64,000 bases of DNA from Steroidobacteraceae bacterium (GCA_025451845.1 JANWJS010000033.1:1-64000); one strand, 5' to 3'. Counted from the stretch's first letter, positions 46,670 to 56,272 are shown. Notes: generated from the letters alone by a model not told the origin. Numbers and translations: made by a program.

Positions 46670-47422
46670 TCACCGCTGCCGCGGCGTCCAGTCTGCGCGC
46701 CCGCCGATGCTGACGGGCGGCAACGGGTAACGCTCGTTATGGCGGCTCACCCAGTCGCGGTAGTCATACCGTGCGCCGGGGAAGCCGATCATTTTCCACG
46801 CACACATGTCACGGTTGCCGCCATAGATCGGGTCGGCGAAGAAGCCGTCCTGGATGTCCTTCAACAGCGTGGTGAAGAACTGCTTCGCGTCGACCCCCGA
46901 CATGTCCACGGTGCCGCCTTCCAGGCCATGCAGCATCTCATCCTGCTGTTCGGGCGCGAGCTCGGCGAAGTGCTTGCCGCGCGGCATCCCGCTCCCCCGT
47001 CCTTCCCGGCAGTATTGGTCGATGGCCTGGAGGGCCGCGCGGTAGGTCTGAGCGGGTGTCTTGGAGGATTGGGGCCCTTGCTGTTCCGCACCTTGAATGA
47101 ACGGACCGCGCTCGTAGAGCCCTTCGGCGCTGCCGTAGGCTCCCGCGAGCTGCCGGTCGAGGAAGACCACGCAGCCCGCGTCCTTGCCGCCCGGGGTCTG
47201 CGAATCCGGCGGAATGATGCGATCGGCCAAGGCTTCTATGGTAGGCAGCTCCTCCGGTGTGAAGAACTGCCAGGGCCCGGGCTCGACCCGCGGCGGCGGC
47301 GAGGCCGTATCCGGCCGCCATGGAAGCTCCCCCTTGATGACACCCGCTCGCGCCGCCGCTCCGCCGACGAGTGCGAGCGCAGCGCCGGTAAGGACATCAC
47401 GTCGTCGAATGCCGTCGCTCAT
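46670..47422 (-). CDS. Gluconate 2-dehydrogenase subunit 3 family protein (Tat-like signal)
   Basis: MSDGIRRRDVLTGAALALVGGAAARAG; FTPEELPTIEALADRIIPPDSQTPGGKDAGCVVFLDRQLAG. Confidence 0.88.
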   Translation of the reverse strand: MSDGIRRRDVLTGAALALVGGAAARAGVIKGELPWRPDTASPPPRVEPGPWQFFTPEELPTIEALADRIIPPDSQTPGGKDAGCVVFLDRQLAGAYGSAEGLYERGPFIQGAEQQGPQSSKTPAQTYRAALQAIDQYCREGRGSGMPRGKHFAELAPEQQDEMLHGLEGGTVDMSGVDAKQFFTTLLKDIQDGFFADPIYGGNRDMCAWKMIGFPGARYDYRDWVSRHNERYPLPPVSIGGRADWTPRQR

Positions 47423-47548
47423 GACACACCTTGGAGAGGGACGCCTGTGCTAACGCCACGTTTGTGGAAAGGTTCCGGCCCTGCCTCAGGGGGAGTCTGG
47501 AGATCGACCTGCTACAATCCAGTTGTCCAGCCCTCGGAGGTGCGTGCC

Positions 47549-49231
47549 ATGCGAGTCTTGCGAATCATCGGCATCGTCATCGGCTGCAGCGTCGTGGTGC
47601 TCATTGCCGCGGTGATCGCGCTCTGGCTGACCCTCAATCCCAACGCCTACAAGGGGCGCATCGAAGCGGCTGTCCGGACCTCCACCGGCCGCGACCTTTC
47701 CCTGTCCGGCAACATCCGCCTGGCGATCTTCCCATCGCTCGCCCTGGAGCTCGGGCCTGCGACCCTGGGGAACCCGCCGGGCTTCCGTTCGTCCCAGCCC
47801 TTCGCGTCGCTGCAGCGCGTCGCGCTTCGCGTACGCGTGCTCCCTCTCCTTCACCACCAGATCGACGTCGGGCGCATCGAGATCGACGGACTCGATCTGC
47901 GGCTGCTGAAGAATGCGCAGGGTCAGGGTAACTGGTCGATGCCCGCCGGGAAAACGCCGGTACCGGCTCCACAGAGCTCGGGGTCGCAAATGACGCTCGG
48001 CGCGATCGCAGGCGTCGTCGTGAAGAACAGCCGCGTCAGCTACCAGGAAATGGTGGCCGATCACGTGAGCGTCACCGTAGGCCATGTAGCCAGCGGCGTC
48101 CCGGTACCCGTCAAGTGGAATCTCGACCTCACCTCCGGCGCCGGAGCACGGCCGATCGCCTTGTCGGGTAACGCCACGCTGCAATATGACGCCAAGACCG
48201 CGCACCTGTCGGCTCTCGATGCCCGAATCGATGATTCGACATTACGCGGCAATGCTGCGGTGACCAACCTCGCCTCGGGCGCGATGAGCTTTGATCTGTC
48301 GATCGATCGCATGGACCTGGACCGCTATCTCAATGCCGCGCCCAGGAAGGCGGGCGCGCAACCCGCGCCGCCACCCCCTGCGGCACAGAATCAACAGCCG
48401 ACCGAGCTGCCCACGAGTGCGCTCAAAACACTGCAACTGAACGGCAAGGCCGCAATCGGCGCTGCCACGATCTACGGCATGAAGCTTTCACAGGTCAAGG
48501 TCGGCCTGACTGCCGACGGCGGGGTGCTGCACATTTTGCCCGCAACGGCAATGCTCTACGGCGGCACCTCCAAGGGGGAGGTAACGCTCGACGCACACGG
48601 CAACGTGCCGGTGCTGCATCTCGGTGAGAGCTTGTCCGGTGTCGACATCCAGCCCTTGCTCACGGACTTCGCCAAGCTCAATCGGGTCTCGGGCCGCGGG
48701 AATGTCACCCTGAATCTCACGGCGCACGGCAACACGACCGCCGCCCTGATGAGCTCCCTCGACGGACAGGCCGCAGTGAACCTCACGAATGGCGCCATCC
48801 AGGGCATCGACCTCTGGTCCGCCATCAACAGTGCGGTGGCACTCGCCGAGAGGCGCTCACTGCCCGCCACGGGAGGCGGCAACAGCACGCGTTTTGACGC
48901 CTTCAAGGCTTCTGCCCACCTGGCGAATGGCGTCGCGACCACGAAGGATCTCAACATCGCTTCCGGCGATCTGCGCGTCACGGGACAAGGCACCGCCAGT
49001 CTGGTCACGGAGGCCATCGCTTACCACTTGAATGCGGCCATCCTGAAAGGAGCCGCGGCGAGCGCCGCGCTGGCCAACGTTCCCCTCGTCGTCACCGGAA
49101 CCATGAAGAGCCCCAGCGTACGCCCCGATACGCAGTCCCTGGTCAAATCGGTGGCGCAACAGCAGCTGCAGAAGCACAAGGGCGAGGTCGAGAACAAGCT
49201 GCGCGGCGTGCTGAAGGGGCTGATCCACTGA
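47549..49231 (+). CDS. AsmA family protein
   Basis: MRVLRIIGIVIGCSVVVLIAAVIALWLTLNPNAYKGRIEAAVRTSTGRDLSLSGNIRLAIFPSLALELGPATLGNPPGF. Confidence 0.88.
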   Translation: MRVLRIIGIVIGCSVVVLIAAVIALWLTLNPNAYKGRIEAAVRTSTGRDLSLSGNIRLAIFPSLALELGPATLGNPPGFRSSQPFASLQRVALRVRVLPLLHHQIDVGRIEIDGLDLRLLKNAQGQGNWSMPAGKTPVPAPQSSGSQMTLGAIAGVVVKNSRVSYQEMVADHVSVTVGHVASGVPVPVKWNLDLTSGAGARPIALSGNATLQYDAKTAHLSALDARIDDSTLRGNAAVTNLASGAMSFDLSIDRMDLDRYLNAAPRKAGAQPAPPPPAAQNQQPTELPTSALKTLQLNGKAAIGAATIYGMKLSQVKVGLTADGGVLHILPATAMLYGGTSKGEVTLDAHGNVPVLHLGESLSGVDIQPLLTDFAKLNRVSGRGNVTLNLTAHGNTTAALMSSLDGQAAVNLTNGAIQGIDLWSAINSAVALAERRSLPATGGGNSTRFDAFKASAHLANGVATTKDLNIASGDLRVTGQGTASLVTEAIAYHLNAAILKGAAASAALANVPLVVTGTMKSPSVRPDTQSLVKSVAQQQLQKHKGEVENKLRGVLKGLIH

Positions 49232-49353
49232 TGACGTCACCGGCTCAAGTCCATCCGATGGTCTTCGGAACTCCTTTGGATCGAAGGTAATACGGCAAAG
49301 CCTTCGCAAGGTTCGGGAACCCTCTGCCATCAGCGCGCTAGAAGCGCGGTTCA

Positions 49354-50292
49354 ATGGTTGCTGCCTGCCGGGCTTTTGCCCGGGCGCGAAGCGTGCTCCA
49401 GGCAGCCTCCGTGGCGACGATCCGCATCGGCATCTCGGGCTGGCGCTACGCGCCTTGGCGCGGACCTTTCTATCCGCCGGTACTCCCGCAGCACGCCGAG
49501 CTCCAGTATGCATCGCGCCGCTTCGCGACGATCGAGATCAATGGGTCGTTCTATTCCCTGCAGCGGCCCCAAAGCTATGCGCAGTGGTACGCGCAGACCC
49601 CGGCCGGCTTCGTATTCAGCCTCAAAGGGGGCCGCTACATCACGCACATGCTGCGGCTGCGCGCGATCGAGGAGCCGCTCGCCAACTTCTTCGCCTCCGG
49701 GGTGTTCAACCTGCGGGAGAAGCTCGGGCCGATCCTGTGGCAGTTCCCGCCTAATTTCCAATACGACCGGGAACGGCTGGAGCGCTTCTTTCGCCTGTTG
49801 CCGCGGGACACGGACGCGGCTCTCGCACTGGCGCGGCGCCGGTCGGCATGGATGAAGGGCCGGGTGCGCCTCGCGATCGACACGCGGCGTCCGCTTCGCC
49901 ATGCGGTGGAAGTCAGGCATGAAAGTTTTCTCGACCCGTCATTCATCGATCTATTGCGCGAGCAGCGGATAGCGCTCGTCATCGCCGATACCGCCGGGCA
50001 GTGGCCGATGGCGCAGGATGTGACGGCCGATTTCATCTATGTGCGGCTGCACGGGGACAAGGAGCTGTACCGAAGTGGCTATTCTGACAAGGCGCTATCC
50101 CGCTGGGCGCAGCGCATCCGCGCGTGGCATGAAGGCCCGGAGCCGCGGGACGTGTACTGCTACTTCGATAACACGGACGTGAAGCTCCGAGCCCCCGTCG
50201 ACGCGCAGAGTCTCATGCACAAGCTGAGGATCGCGTGGCACGGCGATCAAAACGCTCTCGAGCGGCGAGCGGGCGCTCGGCTGTCCCGGTAA
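49354..50292 (+). CDS. DUF72 family protein
   Basis: IRIGISGWRYAPWRGPFYPPVLPQHAELQYASRRFATIEINGSFYSLQRPQSYAQWYAQTPAGFVFSLKG; start uncertain. Confidence 0.88.
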   Translation: MVAACRAFARARSVLQAASVATIRIGISGWRYAPWRGPFYPPVLPQHAELQYASRRFATIEINGSFYSLQRPQSYAQWYAQTPAGFVFSLKGGRYITHMLRLRAIEEPLANFFASGVFNLREKLGPILWQFPPNFQYDRERLERFFRLLPRDTDAALALARRRSAWMKGRVRLAIDTRRPLRHAVEVRHESFLDPSFIDLLREQRIALVIADTAGQWPMAQDVTADFIYVRLHGDKELYRSGYSDKALSRWAQRIRAWHEGPEPRDVYCYFDNTDVKLRAPVDAQSLMHKLRIAWHGDQNALERRAGARLSR

Positions 50293-50488
50293 TGATTCCG
50301 GCACAAGCGCGGATGACCGATCGCACCCATTCGTTGCGGCGGCAGAACCAGATGACGAGCGCGATCAGCGTGCCTCCCGGCAAAATGAGCTCGATGGCAG
50401 CGTAGGGCCCGAGCGCGCGCAGCAGCGCACCGATCCGTGGCAGGGCTGCGCCCGCAGGCGGCATCGCGAGTTGTGTCGCATCGCTCAT
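50213..50488 (-). CDS. Small hydrophobic protein, homologous to the N-terminal extension of the NodT-like protein at 39790-41511
   Basis: ALLRALGPYAAIELILPGGTLIALVIWFCRR vs ALLKAVGPYALLEFLLPGGTLIALLVWLYRH (20/31 identical by eye); 3' end overlaps the DUF72 gene antisense. Confidence 0.6.
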   Translation of the reverse strand: MSDATQLAMPPAGAALPRIGALLRALGPYAAIELILPGGTLIALVIWFCRRNEWVRSVIRACAGIITGTAERPLAARERFDRRATRSSACA

Positions 50489-50634
50489 GACTGGTCAACC
50501 TCTGCAGTACCGGTGCTCATCGCCTACGATGTAAGGTACCGCCGCTCGGGCCGACCCTGGGAGTGACAAATGTGACGGGATTCGGAGGACCCTGCGCGGC
50601 GCCAGGGCCGGTGGCGCCGGCCGGGCCCATCGGC

Positions 50635-50661
50635 TGTCACAGCCGGCCTCCTTCATGCGTC
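50635..50661 (+). promoter_or_regulatory. ECF41-type promoter TGTCACA-N16-CGTC upstream of the sigma gene
   Basis: TGTCACA 50635-50641, spacer 16 nt, CGTC 50658-50661. Confidence 0.75.
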
Positions 50662-50693
50662 TCAGGTGAGGAAGCCGCATTCAAGGTACGCAA

Positions 50694-51575
50694 ATGCAGG
50701 ACCGTTTCGGCGAATTCCAGCGACATCGGCCGCGGCTGTTCGGCATCGCCTACCGCATGCTCGGCTCGCGTACGGACGCCGAGGATGTGCTGCAGGATGC
50801 TTACCTGCGCTGGCATCGAGGCGCTTCGGAAGAGCTGCGGTCTGCCGAAGCCTGGCTCGTGACCGCGGTCACCCGGCTATGCATCGACCGGCTGCGGGCG
50901 GCGCGCACGGAGCGGGAGCGATACGTAGGACCCTGGCTTCCCGAGCCTCTGATCGGCGATAGCGCGCCAGCCGCAGATGCCCGGGCCGAGCTGTCCTCCA
51001 GCCTCTCGATCGCCTTCCTCGTGGTGCTCGAGCAACTCGAGCCGGACGAGCGCGCCGCTTTCTTGCTGCATGAAGTGTTCGACTCGGGTTACGCCGACAT
51101 CGCGCAGATCCTCGGCAAGAGCGAGGTGGCCTGCCGCCAGATCGTGAGTCGCGCCCGCAAACGGGTGCGCGGGCAGAAGCCGCGCGCGCAGGTGAGCGAT
51201 GCGGCACGCCGCTCCCTTCTTCAGCGTTTTGCCGACGCGATTCAAACGCAGGATAAGACGGCGCTCCTGGAACTCGTCGCCGACAAGGCAAGTTGGACTT
51301 CCGACGGCGGCGGCCGGGCGCGCGCCGCGCTCAAGGTGATTCACGGCCGAGAGCGTGTCGTTCGCTTTGCGCTCGGGGTGCTGGGGCGGTACGCGGACCA
51401 GTTCGGGTTCGAGATGACTGCCGTCAATGGCGAGCCCGCGCTCGCGGTAACCGTGCGAGGCAAGCTCTTTTCGGTCATCACGGTGCGCACGGACGGAACG
51501 CGCATATTGGACGTTTACACGGTGGTGAATCCGGACAAGCTGGCCGCGCCTGCGACCGAGGCGCATGGCCGATGA
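50694..51575 (+). CDS. ECF41-group RNA polymerase sigma factor with SnoaL-like C-terminal extension (SigJ-like)
   Basis: QRHRPRLFGIAYRMLGSRTDAEDVLQDAYLRWH; C-terminal DGGGR and NPDKL signature segments. Confidence 0.9.
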   Translation: MQDRFGEFQRHRPRLFGIAYRMLGSRTDAEDVLQDAYLRWHRGASEELRSAEAWLVTAVTRLCIDRLRAARTERERYVGPWLPEPLIGDSAPAADARAELSSSLSIAFLVVLEQLEPDERAAFLLHEVFDSGYADIAQILGKSEVACRQIVSRARKRVRGQKPRAQVSDAARRSLLQRFADAIQTQDKTALLELVADKASWTSDGGGRARAALKVIHGRERVVRFALGVLGRYADQFGFEMTAVNGEPALAVTVRGKLFSVITVRTDGTRILDVYTVVNPDKLAAPATEAHGR

Positions 51576-51576
51576 C

Positions 51577-51603
51577 TGTCACACGAAGCCATTCCGTCGC
51601 GTC
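51577..51603 (+). promoter_or_regulatory. ECF41-type promoter TGTCACA-N16-CGTC upstream of the CMD-domain gene
   Basis: TGTCACA 51577-51583, spacer 16 nt, CGTC 51600-51603. Confidence 0.8.
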
Positions 51604-51636
51604 TATAGCACAGAGCGCCAATCCAGCCAGGAGATC

Positions 51637-52137
51637 ATGATGAAACCGCGTATCGACTCTCGCCGCGTCAATCCCAAGGTCCGGCAGCAGCTGCTGGCGA
51701 TTGGGGCCTACCTGCATCGCTCCAGCCTGGGCAGCCGGCTGCTGCACCTCGTCGAGATACGTGCCTCCCAGATCAATGGCTGCGCACAGTGTCTTGACAT
51801 GCATACTCAGGACGCTCGCGCCGAGGGCGAGTCCGAGCAGCGTCTCTACACGCTCGCTGCCTGGCGCGAGACGCCGTTCTTCGATGACCGCGAGCGCGCC
51901 GCGCTCGAATGGACCGAGACGGTGACGCTCGTTGCCGAGACTCGAGTGCCGGATGAAGTTTACGATCGCGTCAGGCAGCACTTCAGCGAACAGGAGATGA
52001 TCGATCTCACCCTCGCCGTAACGCAGATCAACATGTGGAACCGTCTCAATGTCGCCTTCCGCACAGTGGCCGGAAACTATCGTGCGGGCATGTACAAAGA
52101 ATGGATGACAGCGGCCGAAGGATCGACGGCGGCGTGA
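51637..52137 (+). CDS. Carboxymuconolactone decarboxylase (AhpD-like) family protein, ECF41 partner
   Basis: MMKPRIDSRRVNPKVRQQLLAIGAYL..LVEIRASQINGCAQCLDMHTQDARAEGESEQRLYTLAAWRETPFFDDRERAALEWTE; CxxCxxxH motif. Confidence 0.9.
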   Translation: MMKPRIDSRRVNPKVRQQLLAIGAYLHRSSLGSRLLHLVEIRASQINGCAQCLDMHTQDARAEGESEQRLYTLAAWRETPFFDDRERAALEWTETVTLVAETRVPDEVYDRVRQHFSEQEMIDLTLAVTQINMWNRLNVAFRTVAGNYRAGMYKEWMTAAEGSTAA

Positions 52138-52188
52138 GCGCCCGTTCCGCCGCACCGGGACAGCCAGACGCCGACCCGGTGCCGCCAG

Positions 52189-52941
52189 TCACCTGCTCCC
52201 GATTGCCTCCATGCGTTCCTGAAATCTCTTGCGATAGCGCCGGCTCAACCGCAGTCGCGCGTTGGATCTCAATACCACTTCGTACTCACCACCGGCCTGC
52301 AGCTCCAGGCCGCGCACCCGATCCAGGCGGACGATGGTCGAGCGGTGAATACGGACGAATCTCTCATCACCCAGATCCTGCTCGAGCTCGGACAGCGATC
52401 GCCGCAGGATGTGGATGTCGCTACCCACGTGCAAGCAGGCGTAGTAACCAGCGGCCTCGATCCAGTCGATATCCCCCACGCTCAAGAACAGCACCTGGCC
52501 TTGGCTTCGAACTATGAGCCGCTCCACCGTCGGCGGTTTCGGCGCCAGGTAGTAGGCGAGCCTCTCCTTGGCACGATTCAAAGCGCGCCCGAAGCGCGCA
52601 TCGTCGAATGGCTTCAACAAGTAGTCGAGCGCGCCCGCCTCGAAGGCCCGCAGCGCATATTCGTCGTACGCGGTCACGAAAACGATCGCGGGCGGCAGAT
52701 CGGCGCCCAGGAGCTCCACTACGTCGAAGCCGTCGCATTCGGGCATCTGGACGTCGAGGAACACGAGGTCGGGCTTCGACCTCCTGATCTCTGCAAGGGC
52801 ATCGAGCCCGGACGGGCATTCGGCAATCGACTCAATGCCTGGATCGCGGCGCAGCAGGACTGTCAGGTTGCGTCGCGCCAATGCTTCGTCGTCGACTACG
52901 AGCGCCCGTATGCCGGGCTGTCGTTTCTCGATGGACGACAT
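52189..52941 (-). CDS. LytTR family response regulator (LytR/AlgR)
   Basis: RALVVDDEALARRNLTVLLRRDPG..PDLVFLDVQMPECDGFDVVELLG; LytTR domain ILRRSLSELEQDLGDERFVRIHRSTIVRLDRV. Confidence 0.92.
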   Translation of the reverse strand: MSSIEKRQPGIRALVVDDEALARRNLTVLLRRDPGIESIAECPSGLDALAEIRRSKPDLVFLDVQMPECDGFDVVELLGADLPPAIVFVTAYDEYALRAFEAGALDYLLKPFDDARFGRALNRAKERLAYYLAPKPPTVERLIVRSQGQVLFLSVGDIDWIEAAGYYACLHVGSDIHILRRSLSELEQDLGDERFVRIHRSTIVRLDRVRGLELQAGGEYEVVLRSNARLRLSRRYRKRFQERMEAIGSR

Positions 52942-54051
52942 CTATTCTTCCCGGTAAGGCAGCGTTACCTGTACCTCCACGCCGCCGGGATTGGCGCGCC
53001 GCAGCTGCAGCTCGGACTCGTTGCCGTGGAGGATCTGCAAGCGCGTGCGCAAATTGCGGATGCCGACGCCAGTCTTCTGCGTCGCCTCCCAATCGGCCGG
53101 CAAGACAGGACCGTCGTTGTAGACACTCAGGCAAAGGTGGCTGTTCTGACGTGCACCGGCGACACGCACCGCCCCGCCGGCGACACGCTTGGCAATGCCG
53201 TGCTTGATGGCATTCTCCACCAGCGGCTGCAGCAGCAGGTTGGGAACCTGCGCCCGCAGCAGATCGGCGGGAATGTCCATGCTCACCTGCAGCCGCTCGC
53301 CGAAGCGAATCTTCTGGATATCGAGGTAGCGCTGCAGATATTCGACTTCTTCCTGCAGCGCTACCTGCGACCTGTGGGAATCCTCCGAGGAGCGCCGCAG
53401 AAACTCGCTCAGCCCGACGATCATGCTGACGGCGGCGTCGTTCAGGTGGTCACGCACGAGGCCGGCGATGGAGTTGAGTGCGTTGTACATGAAGTGCGGC
53501 TCGATCTGCCGGCGCAGTGCCGCGAGCTGCGCCTTCGAGAGCTCCTCATTCAGCCGTGCGGCCTCGGTCATCTGCCGCGCCATGCTTGCCCGCGCGTCCA
53601 CTGCGAGCGTAACGCTGATCATCAGCGCGTACGCAATCAGGTACGTGAGACTCTGGTAGAGCAGCGTCATCGTCCACGTGTCCAGGAAGGCCGGCCTCTG
53701 TGGGTAGCCCCAAGGGTTGAAGATCATTTGGACCACTGCACACCATGTTCCCGCGGCAGCGGCAACAGCAGCGAAGACCGCCAGGTGCACGCTGATCGTG
53801 CGGATGCCCGCGCCACGGACTATCGGATAGCGCCGTGCCACATGCATCACGAATGGAGTGGCCAGCGCCCAGGGCAGCCAGGATGCGAATTCGGTCGCGA
53901 ACGGCAGCCAGAAAGACGGATGCTTGCCGGATGCAGCCATGGAGAACACTGTTTGACTGGCGTCGCATAGCGCGCCGGCGGACCAGAGCGCGGCAATCCA
54001 GGCCCAACCGGTCGCGCGCACGCCGCTTTGAGCTGAGGTCATGGCGATCAC
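52942..54051 (-). CDS. LytS-type sensor histidine kinase
   Basis: LAALRRQIEPHFMYNALNSIAGLVRDHLNDAAVSMIVGLSEFLRRSSED..; HATPase LLQPLVENAIKHGIAKR..GVGIRNLRTRLQ. Confidence 0.92.
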   Translation of the reverse strand: MIAMTSAQSGVRATGWAWIAALWSAGALCDASQTVFSMAASGKHPSFWLPFATEFASWLPWALATPFVMHVARRYPIVRGAGIRTISVHLAVFAAVAAAAGTWCAVVQMIFNPWGYPQRPAFLDTWTMTLLYQSLTYLIAYALMISVTLAVDARASMARQMTEAARLNEELSKAQLAALRRQIEPHFMYNALNSIAGLVRDHLNDAAVSMIVGLSEFLRRSSEDSHRSQVALQEEVEYLQRYLDIQKIRFGERLQVSMDIPADLLRAQVPNLLLQPLVENAIKHGIAKRVAGGAVRVAGARQNSHLCLSVYNDGPVLPADWEATQKTGVGIRNLRTRLQILHGNESELQLRRANPGGVEVQVTLPYREE

Positions 54052-54105
54052 TCTACGCCAAAATGGGCTGCTGCGAACTCACCCCTGCAGCGAATCGCCG
54101 GTCTC

Positions 54106-56151
54106 GTGCAGCGAGCGGTCTTCGGCGGCATCGGCCGTTGCACCTACACTGCGGCCCCGGATCCCAGCTCAGGTGGCGATGTGTCGGCTCATCCAAGCGA
54201 AGGCGCGTTCCTGCGGCGATTTTCCCTTACCGTCGCCTCTCTTGCCTTGATTCTGCATGCGGCCGCGGCACGTGCCCAGCACGCCTCCGACAATCCGGTC
54301 GCCTCCGCCCAGGATGCATTTGGATTGACTCTGGGACTGGAATCGATCGGCCTGTACGGCCCGGGTGGAGTGCGGGGCTACAGCCCACAGGCGGCCGGCA
54401 ATGTACGGATTGAAGGTCTTTATTTCGATGAGCAGGGCGGGCTTTCCAATCGCGTCATCGAGGGGTCGGCCATCCGGGTCGGCGTCAGCGAGATCGGCTA
54501 CGCCTTTCCTGCGCCGACCGGCATCGTGGACTATGAGCTGCGCCGCCCCGGGAACGGAACGCCGAGCGCCACCATCATTGTCAACGGCGGCCCGTACGAT
54601 GCGTGGGGCGTCAGCATCGACGGCAGTCTGCCGCTGGCGGGCAAAAAGTTGCTTTTGCCGATCGGCGTGAGCACCGAGGTCAGCACGCTAACCCCATTTG
54701 TACAAACTTCCGGATACACGTCGCGGGTGACGACTGCAGGCGCGACCCCACAATGGTCGCCGAATGACAGGGTGACGGTACGGGCTCTGCTCGACTGGCA
54801 GGAGACCCGGGATGCGAAGACATTTCCGCTCTTCTTCACCGCCGGTGATTACTTCCCGCCGCCGATTCACACTGGCTACTTGGGCCAGAATTGGGCCCGA
54901 GGGCGCAGCTCGACAGAAACCCTGGGCGGGCTCATTGCCGCGCGGCTGAGTCAGGACTGGACGCTCAACGCCGGAGTGTTTCGTTCGACAGCGGACAATC
55001 CCACGAGCTTCGCGGATTTGTACACCGACATCCAACGGGACGGCCAGGCGGAGCATCTGGTGATGGCCTATCCGGATCAAAGCACCTCTTCCACTTCCGG
55101 AGAACTGCGCCTGACGGGCCGCTGGGGCACGGGCGATTGGCATCACGAGCTCATCCTGCTGGCGCGCGGCCGTAATGTCCTGGCGCGCTACGGCGGCGCC
55201 GATGTCGTCGATCTGGGTCCGGACGGCGTCGCCGCCGAGCCCCAGGTGCCCGAGCCGACTTTCACGTATTCGCCGCTCACCAACGATCGCACGAAGCTCT
55301 GGACAGCCGGCTCCGCGTATCACATCGACTGGGACCGGTTTGCCGAGCTCGAGTTGGGGATACAGAAGGAAAACTACCGCAAAACCGTCGCCTCTCCCGG
55401 GATCCCGGATAGCAAGCTATCGGATCACCCCCTGCGCGCCTACGGCAACTCAGCCCTCGTGCTGACGCGTCGCTTGACGCTTTACGCGGGGTACTCCCAG
55501 GGGCTCGAAGATTCCGGTGCAGCGCCCAGCTTCGCGCAGAACGGCGGCGCCGTCCTGCCCGCGTCCCGGACCTGGCAGGTGGAATCGGGCGTCCGTTATC
55601 TCGTGACGCCCCGATTGAAGCTCATTGCCGGAGTCTATGAGCTGCAAAAGCCCTATTTCAACCTGGATGCGAATAGTGTCGACCGGCAGCTGGGCGTACA
55701 GCGAGCCAAGGGCGCGGAGCTGTCGATTTCAGGCCAACGAATCGACCATTTCGATATCAACGTCGGCATTCTCGTCGACAAGATCAGCATCATCGGAACA
55801 GACTTGGCCGCCGCGGGGGTGGGCCCCGTGGCTCTCGGGCAGCCGCGCCTGACGTACTCGGCCAACATCGATTACACGATCCCGTGGTGGTCGGCCGTCA
55901 CGCTGGACCTCGCGGCGACGCATTTCGGCAAAGCACCGGCCACGGTGGATAACGGTCTCTACGCGCCCGCGGTCACCTGGCTGAACGTCGGCGGGCGATA
56001 CGAATTCACCGTGCTGGGCAAGAACAGCACCCTGCGCGTGCAGATCCAGAACGCATCGGATTCCTACTGGTGGACCATCGCCAACACGCCCGGCGACTTC
56101 CTGTTTCCCGGCAGGCGTACGGTCTTCGCGTACCTCACGACAGATCTTTGA
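54106..56151 (+). CDS. TonB-dependent receptor (siderophore-type); start uncertain
   Basis: 681 aa ORF; LESIGLYGPGGVRGYSPQAAGNVRIEGLYFDEQGGLSNRVIEGSAIRVG; C-terminal ..DFLFPGRRTVFAYLTTDL. Confidence 0.85.
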   Translation: MQRAVFGGIGRCTYTAAPDPSSGGDVSAHPSEGAFLRRFSLTVASLALILHAAAARAQHASDNPVASAQDAFGLTLGLESIGLYGPGGVRGYSPQAAGNVRIEGLYFDEQGGLSNRVIEGSAIRVGVSEIGYAFPAPTGIVDYELRRPGNGTPSATIIVNGGPYDAWGVSIDGSLPLAGKKLLLPIGVSTEVSTLTPFVQTSGYTSRVTTAGATPQWSPNDRVTVRALLDWQETRDAKTFPLFFTAGDYFPPPIHTGYLGQNWARGRSSTETLGGLIAARLSQDWTLNAGVFRSTADNPTSFADLYTDIQRDGQAEHLVMAYPDQSTSSTSGELRLTGRWGTGDWHHELILLARGRNVLARYGGADVVDLGPDGVAAEPQVPEPTFTYSPLTNDRTKLWTAGSAYHIDWDRFAELELGIQKENYRKTVASPGIPDSKLSDHPLRAYGNSALVLTRRLTLYAGYSQGLEDSGAAPSFAQNGGAVLPASRTWQVESGVRYLVTPRLKLIAGVYELQKPYFNLDANSVDRQLGVQRAKGAELSISGQRIDHFDINVGILVDKISIIGTDLAAAGVGPVALGQPRLTYSANIDYTIPWWSAVTLDLAATHFGKAPATVDNGLYAPAVTWLNVGGRYEFTVLGKNSTLRVQIQNASDSYWWTIANTPGDFLFPGRRTVFAYLTTDL

Positions 56152-56272
56152 GCAGACGCGAGACGCATGCCGCATCGCGCTCGAGTCGGGTGGGCGGGGG
56201 ATGTCGATCTCGATCACGGCCGCTGAGGCTCGCTGCACCAGTAACTCGCGGTACACCACGGACTTCTCGAGG

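Noticed and set aside
52345-53970. 541-aa plus-strand ORF
   Set aside because: Antisense to the LytTR regulator and histidine kinase, which have strong domain motifs; no recognisable family
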